A stretch of DNA of 64,000 bases. It comes from Microbacterium sp. CGR2. Lineage in GTDB: Bacteria > Actinomycetota > Actinomycetes > Actinomycetales > Microbacteriaceae. The stretch lies in NCBI RefSeq assembly GCF_003626735.1, contig NZ_RBHX01000001.1, positions 2,790,001-2,854,000 on the forward strand, written 5' to 3'. Below the pieces are notes generated by a model, which worked only from the letters and a program-made list of their open reading frames with translations, made no database searches and was not told the origin of the DNA. Shown here piece by piece: positions 55,571 through 63,938 of the stretch; positions within the stretch are counted from its first letter, which is position 1, and every line of letters begins with the position of its first letter. The position numbers were made by a program, and so were the translations under genes.

Positions 55571-55950
55571 GCGCCGATCTTCTGACGGGTCGGGTCTTCG
55601 CCCGCGCCGCGTCGGGCACGGATGAACGCCAGGCGCTCTTCGAGGAGCTCTTCGAGTTCCGCGCGCGTGCGGCGCTCCATCAGCATGTCCCAGTGGGTGC
55701 GTGCCGCCTTCTCGTCGCTCGCCTCGAGCGTGACGGCCTCGCCGTCGACGTTCAGACGGGCCTCCGCACCGCAAGAGCGGCACTCCCAGGTCTGCGGCGG
55801 CTCTGCATCGGCCGCGAACATGAGGTTCGTGACGTGGCCGCACGTGTCACAGGTGTAGGTGGTTTCACGGCGTTCCATGAAAACGACGCCCTCTTCGCTC
55901 TGTAGGCTCTGGGCGCCGAGTCGGATGCCGCGCAGGCTGCGATCTGCCAT
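55567..55950 (-). CDS. rbpA: RNA polymerase-binding protein RbpA
   Basis: 127 residues. The N-terminal tail and basic linker precede the core with CDTCG ... CRSCG (zinc or zinc-like knuckles) and the sigma-interaction domain ARTHWDMLMERRTRAELEELLEERL. It stabilises open complexes and binds the primary sigma factor; it is found only in actinobacteria. Length is a little longer than the 111-124 residues of the best known members. RBS GAGAGGACC. Confidence 0.95.
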   Translation of the reverse strand: MADRSLRGIRLGAQSLQSEEGVVFMERRETTYTCDTCGHVTNLMFAADAEPPQTWECRSCGAEARLNVDGEAVTLEASDEKAARTHWDMLMERRTRAELEELLEERLAFIRARRGAGEDPTRQKIGA

Positions 55951-56055
55951 TTTGTGGTCCTCTCGTCGCTGTCAGGTATAACGCTCCAGCCTGTGCGCTT
56001 CATCCACGCAAGCGCATTCGCGACGTAATTCACAGCGGAGTCCCAGCGCGGGCGA

Positions 56056-56862
56056 CTATAAGGGGCGACGAGGAGTGTCGCTCGGGTCTCCCGGGCGGAG
56101 CGCGGCGATCGCCGCATCGGCTCGGTCCGTCACGATGCCATCCACGCCGGCGCCGATGAGCCGGAGCATCGACGCGGGATCGTTGATCGTCCACACGTGG
56201 ACCTCGGTTCCGTGCCGATGCGCCGCCCGCACGAGGGCCGGCGTCAGCACCTTGGGGGCACCGTATCGCTCGGGGATCTGCAGCGCATCGATGTCTCGGA
56301 GGACACGGGCGGGGGACAGGCGGAGCGACGAGAGAGCGCGTACCGCAGCGATGGTGCGCCGCCCTCCGGACATCGCGGGCCTCAGCGACGCGCCCGCGCG
56401 CAGGACCGCGGCCACGGCGGCGAGCCTGCGCGCGTCGGAAAAGCTGGTCAGGAGCACCCGGTGGGCGTCGTCGACGAGGATCGGACCGAGGAGACCCGTC
56501 CCGGCATCGGATTTCACGTCGATGTTGAAGCGGACATCAGGGAACGAGGCGAGGGCTTCGGCAACGGTGAGGAGACCGCCGTGGTCAGCGAAGACGGCTC
56601 TCAGCTCCCGTGTGCGCACCTCGTGAACCGGCCGGGGGTCTCCGAGGAGCCGCTCCACGGTCGCGTCGTGGAACAGCACCACGTCGCCGTCGGCGGTGAC
56701 CTGGCAATCCGTCTCGATGTACTGGATCCCGGCGGCATGCGCGGCGGCGAAGGACGCGGCGGAGTTCTCCCAGACGCCCGAATTCTCGCCCGCCGCGGTG
56801 ATCAGACCGCGGTGAGCGAGAATTCGGGGATACCGCGCCTTCGAGAAGTACGGGTGCGTCAC
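56056..56862 (-). CDS. Glycerophosphodiester phosphodiesterase
   Basis: 268 residues. TIM-barrel GDPD with the metal/catalytic motif LAHRGLITAAGENS, ETDCQVTADGDVVLFHDATVER (Glu-Asp and His) and NIDVKSD. Splits glycerophosphodiesters into an alcohol and glycerol 3-phosphate. No signal peptide, so it is cytosolic. GTG at 56862 overlaps the stop of the stomatin-like gene (GTGA), making a three-gene unit with nfeD. Confidence 0.92.
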   Translation of the reverse strand: MTHPYFSKARYPRILAHRGLITAAGENSGVWENSAASFAAAHAAGIQYIETDCQVTADGDVVLFHDATVERLLGDPRPVHEVRTRELRAVFADHGGLLTVAEALASFPDVRFNIDVKSDAGTGLLGPILVDDAHRVLLTSFSDARRLAAVAAVLRAGASLRPAMSGGRRTIAAVRALSSLRLSPARVLRDIDALQIPERYGAPKVLTPALVRAAHRHGTEVHVWTINDPASMLRLIGAGVDGIVTDRADAAIAALRPGDPSDTPRRPL

Positions 56863-57788
56863 GCGCCCGGTCGGTCGTCCGTGGAGCCCTGGCCCGGCTT
56901 CGGCGTGAACGCCGTGCCGATGCCCTTGAGCGCCTCGGTGAGTTCGCTCGGGATGATCCACAGCTTGTTGGATTGTCCTTCGCTGATCTTGGGCAGCATC
57001 TGCAGGTATTGATATGCGAGCAGCTTGTCGTCTGGCGCGCCCTGGTGGATGGCCGTGAAGACGTTCTGGATCGCCTCGGCTTCACCCTGGGCGCGAAGCA
57101 CAGCCGCCTGCTTGTCACCTTCGGCGCGGAGGATCTCCGCCTGTCGCGCTCCTTCGGCCTCGAGGATCGCCGACTGCTTCGTTCCCTCGGAGATGAGGAT
57201 CGCGGCACGCCGATCCCGTTCTGCGCGCATCTGCTTCTCCATCGAGTCCTGGATGGAGACGGGCGGGTCGATCGCCTTCAGCTCGACGCGGCCGACTCGG
57301 ATTCCCCACTTGCCGGTGGCTTCGTCGAGGACGACCCGCAGCTGGCCGTTGATGTTGTCACGGCTCGTGAGCGCCTCTTCGAGGTTCAGACCACCGACGA
57401 CGTTTCGGAGGGTGGTCGTGGTGAGCTGCTCGACGGCGCCGAGGTAGTTGGCGATCTCGTAGGTCGCCGCTCGCGCATCCGTCACCTGGAAGTAGACCAC
57501 GGTGTCGATCGAGACGACCAGGTTGTCTTCGGTGATCACCGGCTGCGGCGGGAAGGAGACGACCTGCTCACGCATGTCGATCAAGGGTCGCAGCCGGTCG
57601 ATGAACGGCACGAGGATGTTCAGGCCCGGCATGAGCGTCTTGTGATAGCGGCCGAGCCGCTCCACGACGCCGGCTGTCGCTTGAGGGATGATCCGGATCG
57701 AGCGGGCGACGGTGACCACCACGAAGATGATCACTGCGATCGCGAGGATCCAGCCGATCGCTGTGGGGATGAACGAGGAGTCGTTCAC
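56859..57788 (-). CDS. SPFH-domain membrane protein, stomatin/paraslipin type (QmcA-like)
   Basis: 309 residues. One N-terminal membrane helix (IGWILAIAVIIFVVVTVA) and the SPFH/Band7 domain (IIPQATAGVVERLGRYHKTLMPGLNILVPFIDRL) are followed by a coiled coil. The coil is built from repeats such as SEGTKQSAILEAEGARQAE and EGDKQAAVLRAQGEAEA. Organises membrane microdomains. Preceded by nfeD, the conserved partner. Confidence 0.93.
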   Translation of the reverse strand: MNDSSFIPTAIGWILAIAVIIFVVVTVARSIRIIPQATAGVVERLGRYHKTLMPGLNILVPFIDRLRPLIDMREQVVSFPPQPVITEDNLVVSIDTVVYFQVTDARAATYEIANYLGAVEQLTTTTLRNVVGGLNLEEALTSRDNINGQLRVVLDEATGKWGIRVGRVELKAIDPPVSIQDSMEKQMRAERDRRAAILISEGTKQSAILEAEGARQAEILRAEGDKQAAVLRAQGEAEAIQNVFTAIHQGAPDDKLLAYQYLQMLPKISEGQSNKLWIIPSELTEALKGIGTAFTPKPGQGSTDDRPGA

Positions 57789-57797
57789 TGCATTCTC

Positions 57798-58271
57798 CTA
57801 GTCGTTGACGGGGCGTACTACGGCGGTCGCACCGTTGATCGCGCTGATCGCGACCACTGCCCCTTGCGGGATCGGCACGGATGAGGCGGTGCGGGCGGTC
57901 CAGGTGTCGCCGTTGCTCAGCTTGACCTGACCTGAGATCTGGGTGATGTCCTGCAGCGCGGTGCCGCGGAGATCCATGAGGGCGTCGACGTTCGACTTCG
58001 TCGGATCCTCGCCGCGGCGCAGGCGTTGAAGGAGCGGCGGTCGCAGGAAGAGTATGAAGATCGCTGCGGCAGCGGCCGCCACGATGACCTGCACCCAGAT
58101 GGGAACGCCCACCAGATCGGTGATGAGCCCGACTGCGCTGCCGAAGCTCAGCATCAGGAAGGTGAAATCCAGCGTGAGCATCTCGATCACGAGGAAGACG
58201 GCGATCAGAACGAGCCAGCCGATCCATGCCCATTGGTCGATGAACGTGACGAAAGTCGTGAAGTTGTCCAT
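57798..58271 (-). CDS. NfeD-like protein
   Basis: 157 residues. Two to three membrane helices in the first 80 residues (IGWLVLIAVFLVIEML, VQVIVAAAAAAIFILF) precede a C-terminal OB-fold (DALMDLRGTALQDITQISGQVKLSNGDTW). It is the short NfeD1b form without protease domain. It is paired with the stomatin-like gene 9 bp downstream; the pair supports membrane quality control. Confidence 0.92.
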   Translation of the reverse strand: MDNFTTFVTFIDQWAWIGWLVLIAVFLVIEMLTLDFTFLMLSFGSAVGLITDLVGVPIWVQVIVAAAAAAIFILFLRPPLLQRLRRGEDPTKSNVDALMDLRGTALQDITQISGQVKLSNGDTWTARTASSVPIPQGAVVAISAINGATAVVRPVND

Positions 58272-58387
58272 GCGGCCTCCTTTGCCGTCAAGGTATCACG
58301 CGCGGCGCGACAGGTTCGGCGCCACCGGTGCTTGGTAATGTGTGAGGGCCGTGCGATCGCGGCGCTTCACGTACCTGAGGAGTCTCC

Positions 58388-59152
58388 GTGACCGACGTTC
58401 TTCCCGAAGCTTCCCTGACAGGCAAGGTCGCGCTTGTCACCGGTTCCTCCCGGGGGATCGGCGCTGACACCGTGCGCTACCTGGCCGAGGCCGGCGCCGA
58501 TGTCGTCATCAACTTCCGCAACAAGGCACCGCGTGCCGAGAAGCTCGCCGCGCAGCTGCGCGAACTCGGGGGGCGAGCGCTCGTCGTCGGAGCCGACCTC
58601 ACCGACCCGGGGTCCGTCTCCGAGATGTTCGACGCGATCAAGGCCGAGTACGGTCGGCTCGATGTCCTTGTGCTCAACGCCTCCGGCGGCATGGAGTCCG
58701 GGATGGCGCAGGACTACGCGCTCACCCTCAACCGTGATGCACAGCTGAATGTGCTCAACGCCGCGCTGCCCCTGCTCGCGGAAGGGTCGCGCGTCGTGTT
58801 CGTGACCAGCCATCAGGCGCATTTCATCCGCACGACTCCGACGATGCCGGAGTATGAGCCCGTCGCTCTGTCCAAGCGCGCGGGCGAGGACGCACTGCGC
58901 GAACTCATCCCTGCTCTCGCTGAGAAGGGCATCGGATTCACCGTGGTGTCCGGTGACATGATCGAGGGCACCATCACGGCGACGCTCCTGGAGCGCGCGA
59001 ACCCGGGCGCCATCGCCGAACGGCGGGAATCGGCCGGCAAGCTCTACAACGTCTCGGAGTTCGCCGCCGAGGTGGCCAAGGCCACCGTCGAGCCGGTGCC
59101 GGACGACAACACGCGTCTCGTGGGTGACGTGAGCGCGTTCGTCGCGGAATAG
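58388..59152 (+). CDS. SDR-family protein with an altered active site
   Basis: 254 residues, Rossmann fold. The cofactor motif is TGSSRGIG (residues 18-25), and VLNASGG at 96-102 takes the place of the usual NNAG. The active-site serine is S141. K163 is present, but the residue four before it, normally the catalytic Tyr, is V159. The nearest tyrosine is Y156, seven residues before the lysine. So either the tyrosine sits differently or the protein is not a standard dehydrogenase. GTG start has GAGGAG upstream. Followed by a strong hairpin. Confidence 0.85.
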   Translation: MTDVLPEASLTGKVALVTGSSRGIGADTVRYLAEAGADVVINFRNKAPRAEKLAAQLRELGGRALVVGADLTDPGSVSEMFDAIKAEYGRLDVLVLNASGGMESGMAQDYALTLNRDAQLNVLNAALPLLAEGSRVVFVTSHQAHFIRTTPTMPEYEPVALSKRAGEDALRELIPALAEKGIGFTVVSGDMIEGTITATLLERANPGAIAERRESAGKLYNVSEFAAEVAKATVEPVPDDNTRLVGDVSAFVAE

Positions 59153-59161
59153 TCCGTGTGA

Positions 59162-59210
59162 ACGAAGATCGGCCCCGTCCTGCGCGATGCAGGACGGGGC
59201 CGATCTTCGT
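59162..59210. terminator. Bidirectional terminator, 22-bp stem
   Basis: A perfect 22-bp inverted repeat (starting ACGAAGATCGGCCCCGTCCT) with a 5-base loop lies between two convergent genes. Confidence 0.88.
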
Positions 59211-59221
59211 AGGTGCCGGTA

Positions 59222-59815
59222 TCAGGTGACGGCATCCTTCTCTTTGGCCAGGTAGTCCTTCTCGTCCTTGCCAAGAGTGATCGCACGAACGATCTGAACG
59301 ATGCCCAGCGCGACGAGCGAGATGCCCAGCAGCAGCCAGAAGGCGAAGCCGGCGATCAGAGGGGAGAAGATCACGATGAGACCGGCGATGATGCTCAGCA
59401 GAGCGTAGAGGAGCGTCCACACGCGGGAGCCGTCGCTGCCCAGCAGGGACAGCGCGACGACGCCATCGACGATCCAGCTGATGCCGATGAAGATCACCAC
59501 GACCAGGGCGAGCGTCGCGGTGGCCGCTTCGAGGTTCGCGAACGCGATGACACCGGCGACGATATAGAGGAGACCGAGCACGATGTGCCCGACACGCGCC
59601 CATCCGCCCTTCGCTCCCGAGAAGATTCCCAGACCGATGTAGATCAGCCCGGCGACGATCAGATACGAGGCGAAGATCGCCGTGATGATGACCCCGGACT
59701 TCACGGGCCAGACGAGGAGGACGATTCCGGCGATCAGAGCGACGACACCGGAAACAGCCAGCGCGACACGGATCGACTTGAAGACGGACTTCGCCTCGGT
59801 GAGTGGTTCGGACAT
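59222..59815 (-). CDS. HdeD/DUF308-family membrane protein
   Basis: 197 residues with six predicted membrane helices in three hairpins (for example VALIAGIVLLVWPVKSG, YIVAGVIAFANLEAA and IAGLIVIFSPLIAGFA). Each hairpin carries the typical G-x-x-L-x-x-P pattern of DUF308. E. coli HdeD gives acid resistance at high density; the role elsewhere is unknown. The C terminus is charged and cytoplasmic. Confidence 0.88.
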   Translation of the reverse strand: MSEPLTEAKSVFKSIRVALAVSGVVALIAGIVLLVWPVKSGVIITAIFASYLIVAGLIYIGLGIFSGAKGGWARVGHIVLGLLYIVAGVIAFANLEAATATLALVVVIFIGISWIVDGVVALSLLGSDGSRVWTLLYALLSIIAGLIVIFSPLIAGFAFWLLLGISLVALGIVQIVRAITLGKDEKDYLAKEKDAVT

Positions 59816-59953
59816 GTTGCGGACCCCTTTCTGAGAAGATCCTGTGAGGGATGCACCTCAGGGTAGCGCTCCCGTCGTCGCAGCGCGTGAAGATCGCCGA
59901 GTGCGTCGTATATCGCCTCCCCGTGACGCGGAATGACGTGGAATGATCGACTC

Positions 59954-60403
59954 GTGACCGCCGTGGACGACGCCCGCCTGCGTGAACTCGTCGTGATGCG
60001 AAAGGTCAGAGACCGCATCGACCGCGAGTACGCCCAGCCACTGGATGTGGAGGCCTTGGCGCGCGGGGTGCACATGTCCGCGGGACACCTGAGCCGACAG
60101 TTTCGTGACGCGTACGGCGAGTCCCCGTACTCCTACCTCATGACACGGCGCATCGAGCGCGCCATGGCACTGCTGCGTCGCGGCGATCTGAGCGTGACAG
60201 CGGTGTGCTTCGAAGTCGGATGCTCGTCCTTGGGGACCTTCAGCACGCGTTTCACGGAGCTGGTTGGTGTCTCACCCCGGGTGTACCGTGAACGCGCCGC
60301 CAACGTCGAAGGAATCCCGCCGTTCCAGGCCAAGCAAGTGACGAGACCGATCAGGAATCAAGAAGCGCCGCGCATCAGGGCGCACCTAGCGTGGAGCCCA
60401 TGA
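59954..60403 (+). CDS. AraC-family regulator, DNA-binding domain only
   Basis: 149 residues holding just the two-HTH AraC domain (DVEALARGVHMSAGHLSRQFRDAYG, LSVTAVCFEVGCSSLGTFSTRF) plus short ends. No sensor domain is present. I chose GTG 59954; an ATG at 59933 would add seven residues. The stop overlaps the VOC gene start (ATGA). This AraC-VOC pairing is common in actinobacteria, so the regulator probably controls its own operon. Confidence 0.85.
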   Translation: MTAVDDARLRELVVMRKVRDRIDREYAQPLDVEALARGVHMSAGHLSRQFRDAYGESPYSYLMTRRIERAMALLRRGDLSVTAVCFEVGCSSLGTFSTRFTELVGVSPRVYRERAANVEGIPPFQAKQVTRPIRNQEAPRIRAHLAWSP

Positions 60404-60810
60404 ACATCACCATCCATTACGCCTTCCTCCCGCACACCGACGCTGAGGCCGCGCTCGAGTTCTATCGCGACGCGCTCGGATTCGAGGTGCGTAACGACGT
60501 GGGATATGACGGGTTGCGCTGGCTCACAGTCGGCCCCGCCGGTCAGCCCCAGACGTCGATCGTCCTGCACCCGCCGGCCACCGACCCGGGAATCACCGAT
60601 GCAGAGCGCCAGACCATTCTCGAACTGATCGCCAAGGGCAGCTACGCCGCGCTCACACTCGCCAGCGACGAGCTCGACGCCCTGTTCGAGCGTCTCGTCG
60701 AACAGGGCGCCGACGTCGTGCAGGAGCCGATGGACCAGCCCTACGGTGTGCGAGATTGTGCCTTCCGCGACCCAGCCGGCAACCTCCTCCGCATCAATCA
60801 GGCCGCCTGA
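60400..60810 (+). CDS. VOC-superfamily (glyoxalase/bleomycin-resistance fold) protein
   Basis: 136 residues built of two beta-alpha-beta-beta-beta units. HTDAEAALEFYRDALGFEVR and PYGVRDCAFRDPAGNLLRI are typical of the fold. May detoxify or bind a small electrophile or antibiotic; substrate unknown. ATG at 60400 overlaps the araC stop and has TAGCGT 7 bases upstream. A GTG at 60391 is the alternative. Confidence 0.87.
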   Translation: MNITIHYAFLPHTDAEAALEFYRDALGFEVRNDVGYDGLRWLTVGPAGQPQTSIVLHPPATDPGITDAERQTILELIAKGSYAALTLASDELDALFERLVEQGADVVQEPMDQPYGVRDCAFRDPAGNLLRINQAA

Positions 60811-60856
60811 CCGTCCGACACCCTCGAATGCACCGCCCCGACCACGAAGGACGCCG

Positions 60857-63214
60857 ATGAACGCCGCCGAACATCCCGCAGACACGCACGATCTCATCCG
60901 GGTGCAGGGGGCGCGCGAGAACAACCTGAAGGATGTCAGCGTCGACATTCCCAAACGCCGGCTGACGGTCTTCACCGGGGTTTCGGGGTCGGGGAAGAGC
61001 TCTCTGGTGTTCGACACGATCGCGGCAGAGTCGCGGCGGATGATCGACGAGACCTACAGCGCCTTCGTCCAGGGCTTCATGCCGTCGGTGCCGCGTCCGG
61101 ACGTCGATGTGCTGGACGGCCTGACCACGGCGATCATCGTCGATCAGGAGCGACTCGGTGCGAACCCGAGATCGACCGTGGGGACTGTGACCGACGCCAA
61201 CGCGATGCTGCGGATTCTCTTCAGCAAGCTGGGGCAGCCCTACATCGGCGGTCCCACGGCGTTCTCCTTCAACATCCCCACGCAGAAGGCGAGCGGCGTG
61301 ATGACCGGCCCAAGCGGCGAGAAGAAGATCGTGAAGGACGCGATCTACCTCGGTGGCATGTGCCCTCGGTGCGAAGGCAGGGGAGCGGTGTCCGACCTCG
61401 ATCTGTCGCAGATCGTCGACGAGTCCAAGTCCCTCGATGAGGGCGCCATCATGGTGCCTGGGTACACCGCCGACGGATGGATGGTGAAGGGCTTCTCGGC
61501 ATCGGGCTTCTACCCGGCCGACAAGCCGATCGCATCATTCAGCGAGAAGCAGCGTCACCTCTTCCTGTACGGCGAAGTGACGAAGGTCAAGATCTCGGGC
61601 ATCAACATGACCTACGAGGGGCTGATTCCCAAGATCACGAAGGCGATGCTGTCGAAAGATCTCGAGGCTCTGCAGCCGCACATCCGCGCTTTCGTCGAGC
61701 GGGTGGCGACGTTCGCGGTGTGCCCGGAGTGCGATGGCACGCGGCTGACCGAGGGCGCGCGTTCGTCGAAGATCGAGGGCGTCAGCATCGCCGATGCGTG
61801 CCGGATGCAGGTGACCGACCTGGCCGCCTGGGTTCGCGGCCTCGACCTGCCGGGTGCAGGGCCGCTCCTGCAGGCACTCAGCGCGAACCTCGATGCCTTC
61901 GTCATGCTCGGGCTCGGGTACCTCAGCCTGGAACGGCCGTCGGGAACGCTGTCCGGGGGAGAGGCGCAGCGAATCAAGATGCTGCGCCATCTCGGTTCCT
62001 CCCTGACCGACATCACCTACGTCTTCGACGAGCCGACAGTCGGCCTGCATCCGCATGACATCCAACGCATGAACGGTCTTCTGCTCAAGCTGCGCGACAA
62101 GGGCAACACCGTGCTCGTCGTGGAGCACAAACCAGAGACGATCGCCATCGGAGATCACGTGGTCGATCTCGGGCCCGGTGCCGGCAGCGCCGGAGGCGAG
62201 ATCTGTTACGAGGGCACGGTCGACGGTCTCAAGTCCAGCGGCACGCGCACCGGCAATCACCTCGACGACCGCGCGCAACTGAAGGACACTGTCCGCTCGC
62301 CCTCCGGGGCTATCGAGGTCCGTGGTGCGACGGCGAACAATCTGCAGAACGTCGACGTCGATATTCCCACCGGTGTGCTCACCGTGGTGACCGGAGTCGC
62401 CGGGTCGGGCAAGAGCTCGCTCATCCACGGATCGGTGTCGCGTCGAGACGGCGTGGTCGCGATTGATCAAGGCGCGATCAAAGGTTCGCGCCGCAGCAAT
62501 CCGGCGACCTACACGGGGCTGTTGGAGCCGATTCGCAAGGCTTTCGCGAAGGCCAACGGCGTCAAACCCGCTCTGTTCAGTGCGAATTCCGAGGGGGCAT
62601 GCCCGACGTGCAAGGGCGCGGGTGTCATCATCACCGAACTCGGCTTCATGGACACCATCGAGACGCCCTGCGAGGACTGCGGCGGCAAGCGCTTCCAGGC
62701 GGGCGTGCTCGAGTACAAGCTGGCGGGCAAGGACATCACTCAGGTGCTCGATCTTCCCGTCTCGGAGGCTCGCGTGTTCTTCTCCGACGGGGAGGCGAAG
62801 ATCCCGGCGGCCACGGCGATCCTCGGGCGTCTCGACGATGTGGGACTCGGCTACCTCTCACTCGGTCAGCCGCTGTCGACTCTGTCCGGTGGTGAGCGGC
62901 AGCGGATCAAGCTAGCGATCCAGATGGGGGAGAAGGGCGATGTCTACGTGCTCGATGAGCCCACCACCGGCCTGCACCTTGCCGACGTCGAGAAGATTCT
63001 CGGCCTCCTCGATCGACTCGTCGAATCCGGCAAGACCGTGATCGTCATCGAGCATCACCAGGCGGTGATGGCACACGCCGACTGGATCATCGACATCGGT
63101 CCTGGTGCCGGGCATGACGGAGGCAGGGTTGTGTTCGAGGGCACGCCGGCGAATCTGGTATCCCAAAAATCGACCGTCACGGGGGAGCACCTTGCAGAGT
63201 ACGTCGGTGCCTGA
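60857..63214 (+). CDS. UvrA2-type ABC ATPase
   Basis: 785 residues, about 160 shorter than UvrA. Both ABC halves are complete: Walker A TGVSGSGKSSL (40-50) and TGVAGSGKSSL, signatures LSGGEAQRIK and LSGGERQRIK, Walker B VFDEPTVGLHP and VLDEPTTGLHL. Zinc Cys motifs are CPRCEGRG, CPECDGTRL, CPTCKGAG and CEDCGGKRF. The UvrB-binding insert after Walker A seems missing, as in UvrA2 and the antibiotic-self-resistance DrrC group. Follows the VOC gene by 46 bp, suggesting a shared response to DNA-active drugs. Confidence 0.9.
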   Translation: MNAAEHPADTHDLIRVQGARENNLKDVSVDIPKRRLTVFTGVSGSGKSSLVFDTIAAESRRMIDETYSAFVQGFMPSVPRPDVDVLDGLTTAIIVDQERLGANPRSTVGTVTDANAMLRILFSKLGQPYIGGPTAFSFNIPTQKASGVMTGPSGEKKIVKDAIYLGGMCPRCEGRGAVSDLDLSQIVDESKSLDEGAIMVPGYTADGWMVKGFSASGFYPADKPIASFSEKQRHLFLYGEVTKVKISGINMTYEGLIPKITKAMLSKDLEALQPHIRAFVERVATFAVCPECDGTRLTEGARSSKIEGVSIADACRMQVTDLAAWVRGLDLPGAGPLLQALSANLDAFVMLGLGYLSLERPSGTLSGGEAQRIKMLRHLGSSLTDITYVFDEPTVGLHPHDIQRMNGLLLKLRDKGNTVLVVEHKPETIAIGDHVVDLGPGAGSAGGEICYEGTVDGLKSSGTRTGNHLDDRAQLKDTVRSPSGAIEVRGATANNLQNVDVDIPTGVLTVVTGVAGSGKSSLIHGSVSRRDGVVAIDQGAIKGSRRSNPATYTGLLEPIRKAFAKANGVKPALFSANSEGACPTCKGAGVIITELGFMDTIETPCEDCGGKRFQAGVLEYKLAGKDITQVLDLPVSEARVFFSDGEAKIPAATAILGRLDDVGLGYLSLGQPLSTLSGGERQRIKLAIQMGEKGDVYVLDEPTTGLHLADVEKILGLLDRLVESGKTVIVIEHHQAVMAHADWIIDIGPGAGHDGGRVVFEGTPANLVSQKSTVTGEHLAEYVGA

Positions 63215-63261
63215 GGCAGGTGGGCCGCGGTCGACGAACCGCGACCAACGCGGCCTGGTCG

Positions 63262-63885
63262 TCACGCCGATCGAAAGACTTCGGTGCTGGTGTCTTGACG
63301 GCGCGCGGCGAGGATCAGGAGCATGATTCCCAACCCGAGCGTGCCCGCCATAAACGCAAGCGTACTCATCGCGATGAAGAGACCCGCATAGAGCTGGACG
63401 TCGTGCGGGCCCAGCGCGGTGATCACGATCTGGGGAACGGCCCAGGCAAAAGCGGCGACTCCCATCACCCAGAGTGGCGCCCATCGCCACGGAGACGGAA
63501 CCACACCGGCGCGTGCCACCTGCGTCGCCGCAATCAAGCCTGCTCCGGCCTGGACGGCGAGAGAGATGTATCCGAGGACCACCCATCCTGAGCCGTCCTG
63601 GCGCTCGCTCGTCGCAAGGAACTGCGCCGCCGCGTTGGTCGCGAAAGGCCAGAACGCCAGTACCGCCATCGCGCAGACACCCAGAGGACGACGAGCGACA
63701 ACGCTGTGCTCACGGATGAGCCCGATCGCCAGCACGAGTAACGCCGCGGCGTAAACGACGTCGGTGAGCACACCGAACCATGCGGCACCTTCTGTGCCGG
63801 CGAGCGGCGCTTGCAGCATCCCGAAGGCGCCAGCGGCGATGAGTCCCGACCCGCCGAAGGTCCAGGTGTTTCCGCCTGATCGCAT
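63262..63885 (-). CDS. Hypothetical membrane protein, 207 residues
   Basis: Five to six predicted membrane helices, for example LTDVVYAAALLVLAIGLI, GVCAMAVLAFWPFATNAAA and STLAFMAGTLGLGIMLLILAA. No family recognised and no conserved charged motif seen. ATG at 63885 has TAAGCT 6 bases upstream and an AT-rich palindrome at about -40, so it may be regulated. Convergent with the UvrA2 gene. Confidence 0.78.
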   Translation of the reverse strand: MRSGGNTWTFGGSGLIAAGAFGMLQAPLAGTEGAAWFGVLTDVVYAAALLVLAIGLIREHSVVARRPLGVCAMAVLAFWPFATNAAAQFLATSERQDGSGWVVLGYISLAVQAGAGLIAATQVARAGVVPSPWRWAPLWVMGVAAFAWAVPQIVITALGPHDVQLYAGLFIAMSTLAFMAGTLGLGIMLLILAARRQDTSTEVFRSA

Positions 63886-63891
63886 GTCGCT

Positions 63892-63897
63892 AGCTTA
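63892..63897 (-). promoter_or_regulatory. -10 element of the 63885 gene (leaderless layout)
   Basis: TAAGCT on the minus strand ends 6 bases before the start codon. Confidence 0.45.
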
Positions 63898-63924
63898 GGA
63901 GTCAGCGCGCTCGAAGATTAACCG

Positions 63925-63938
63925 ATAATGCACATTAT
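63925..63938. promoter_or_regulatory. AT-rich palindrome at the right edge
   Basis: ATAATG-CA-CATTAT, in a stretch clearly richer in A and T than the genes around it, lies upstream of the membrane protein gene at -40. The bases to 64000 show no gene start that I can support. Confidence 0.4.
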
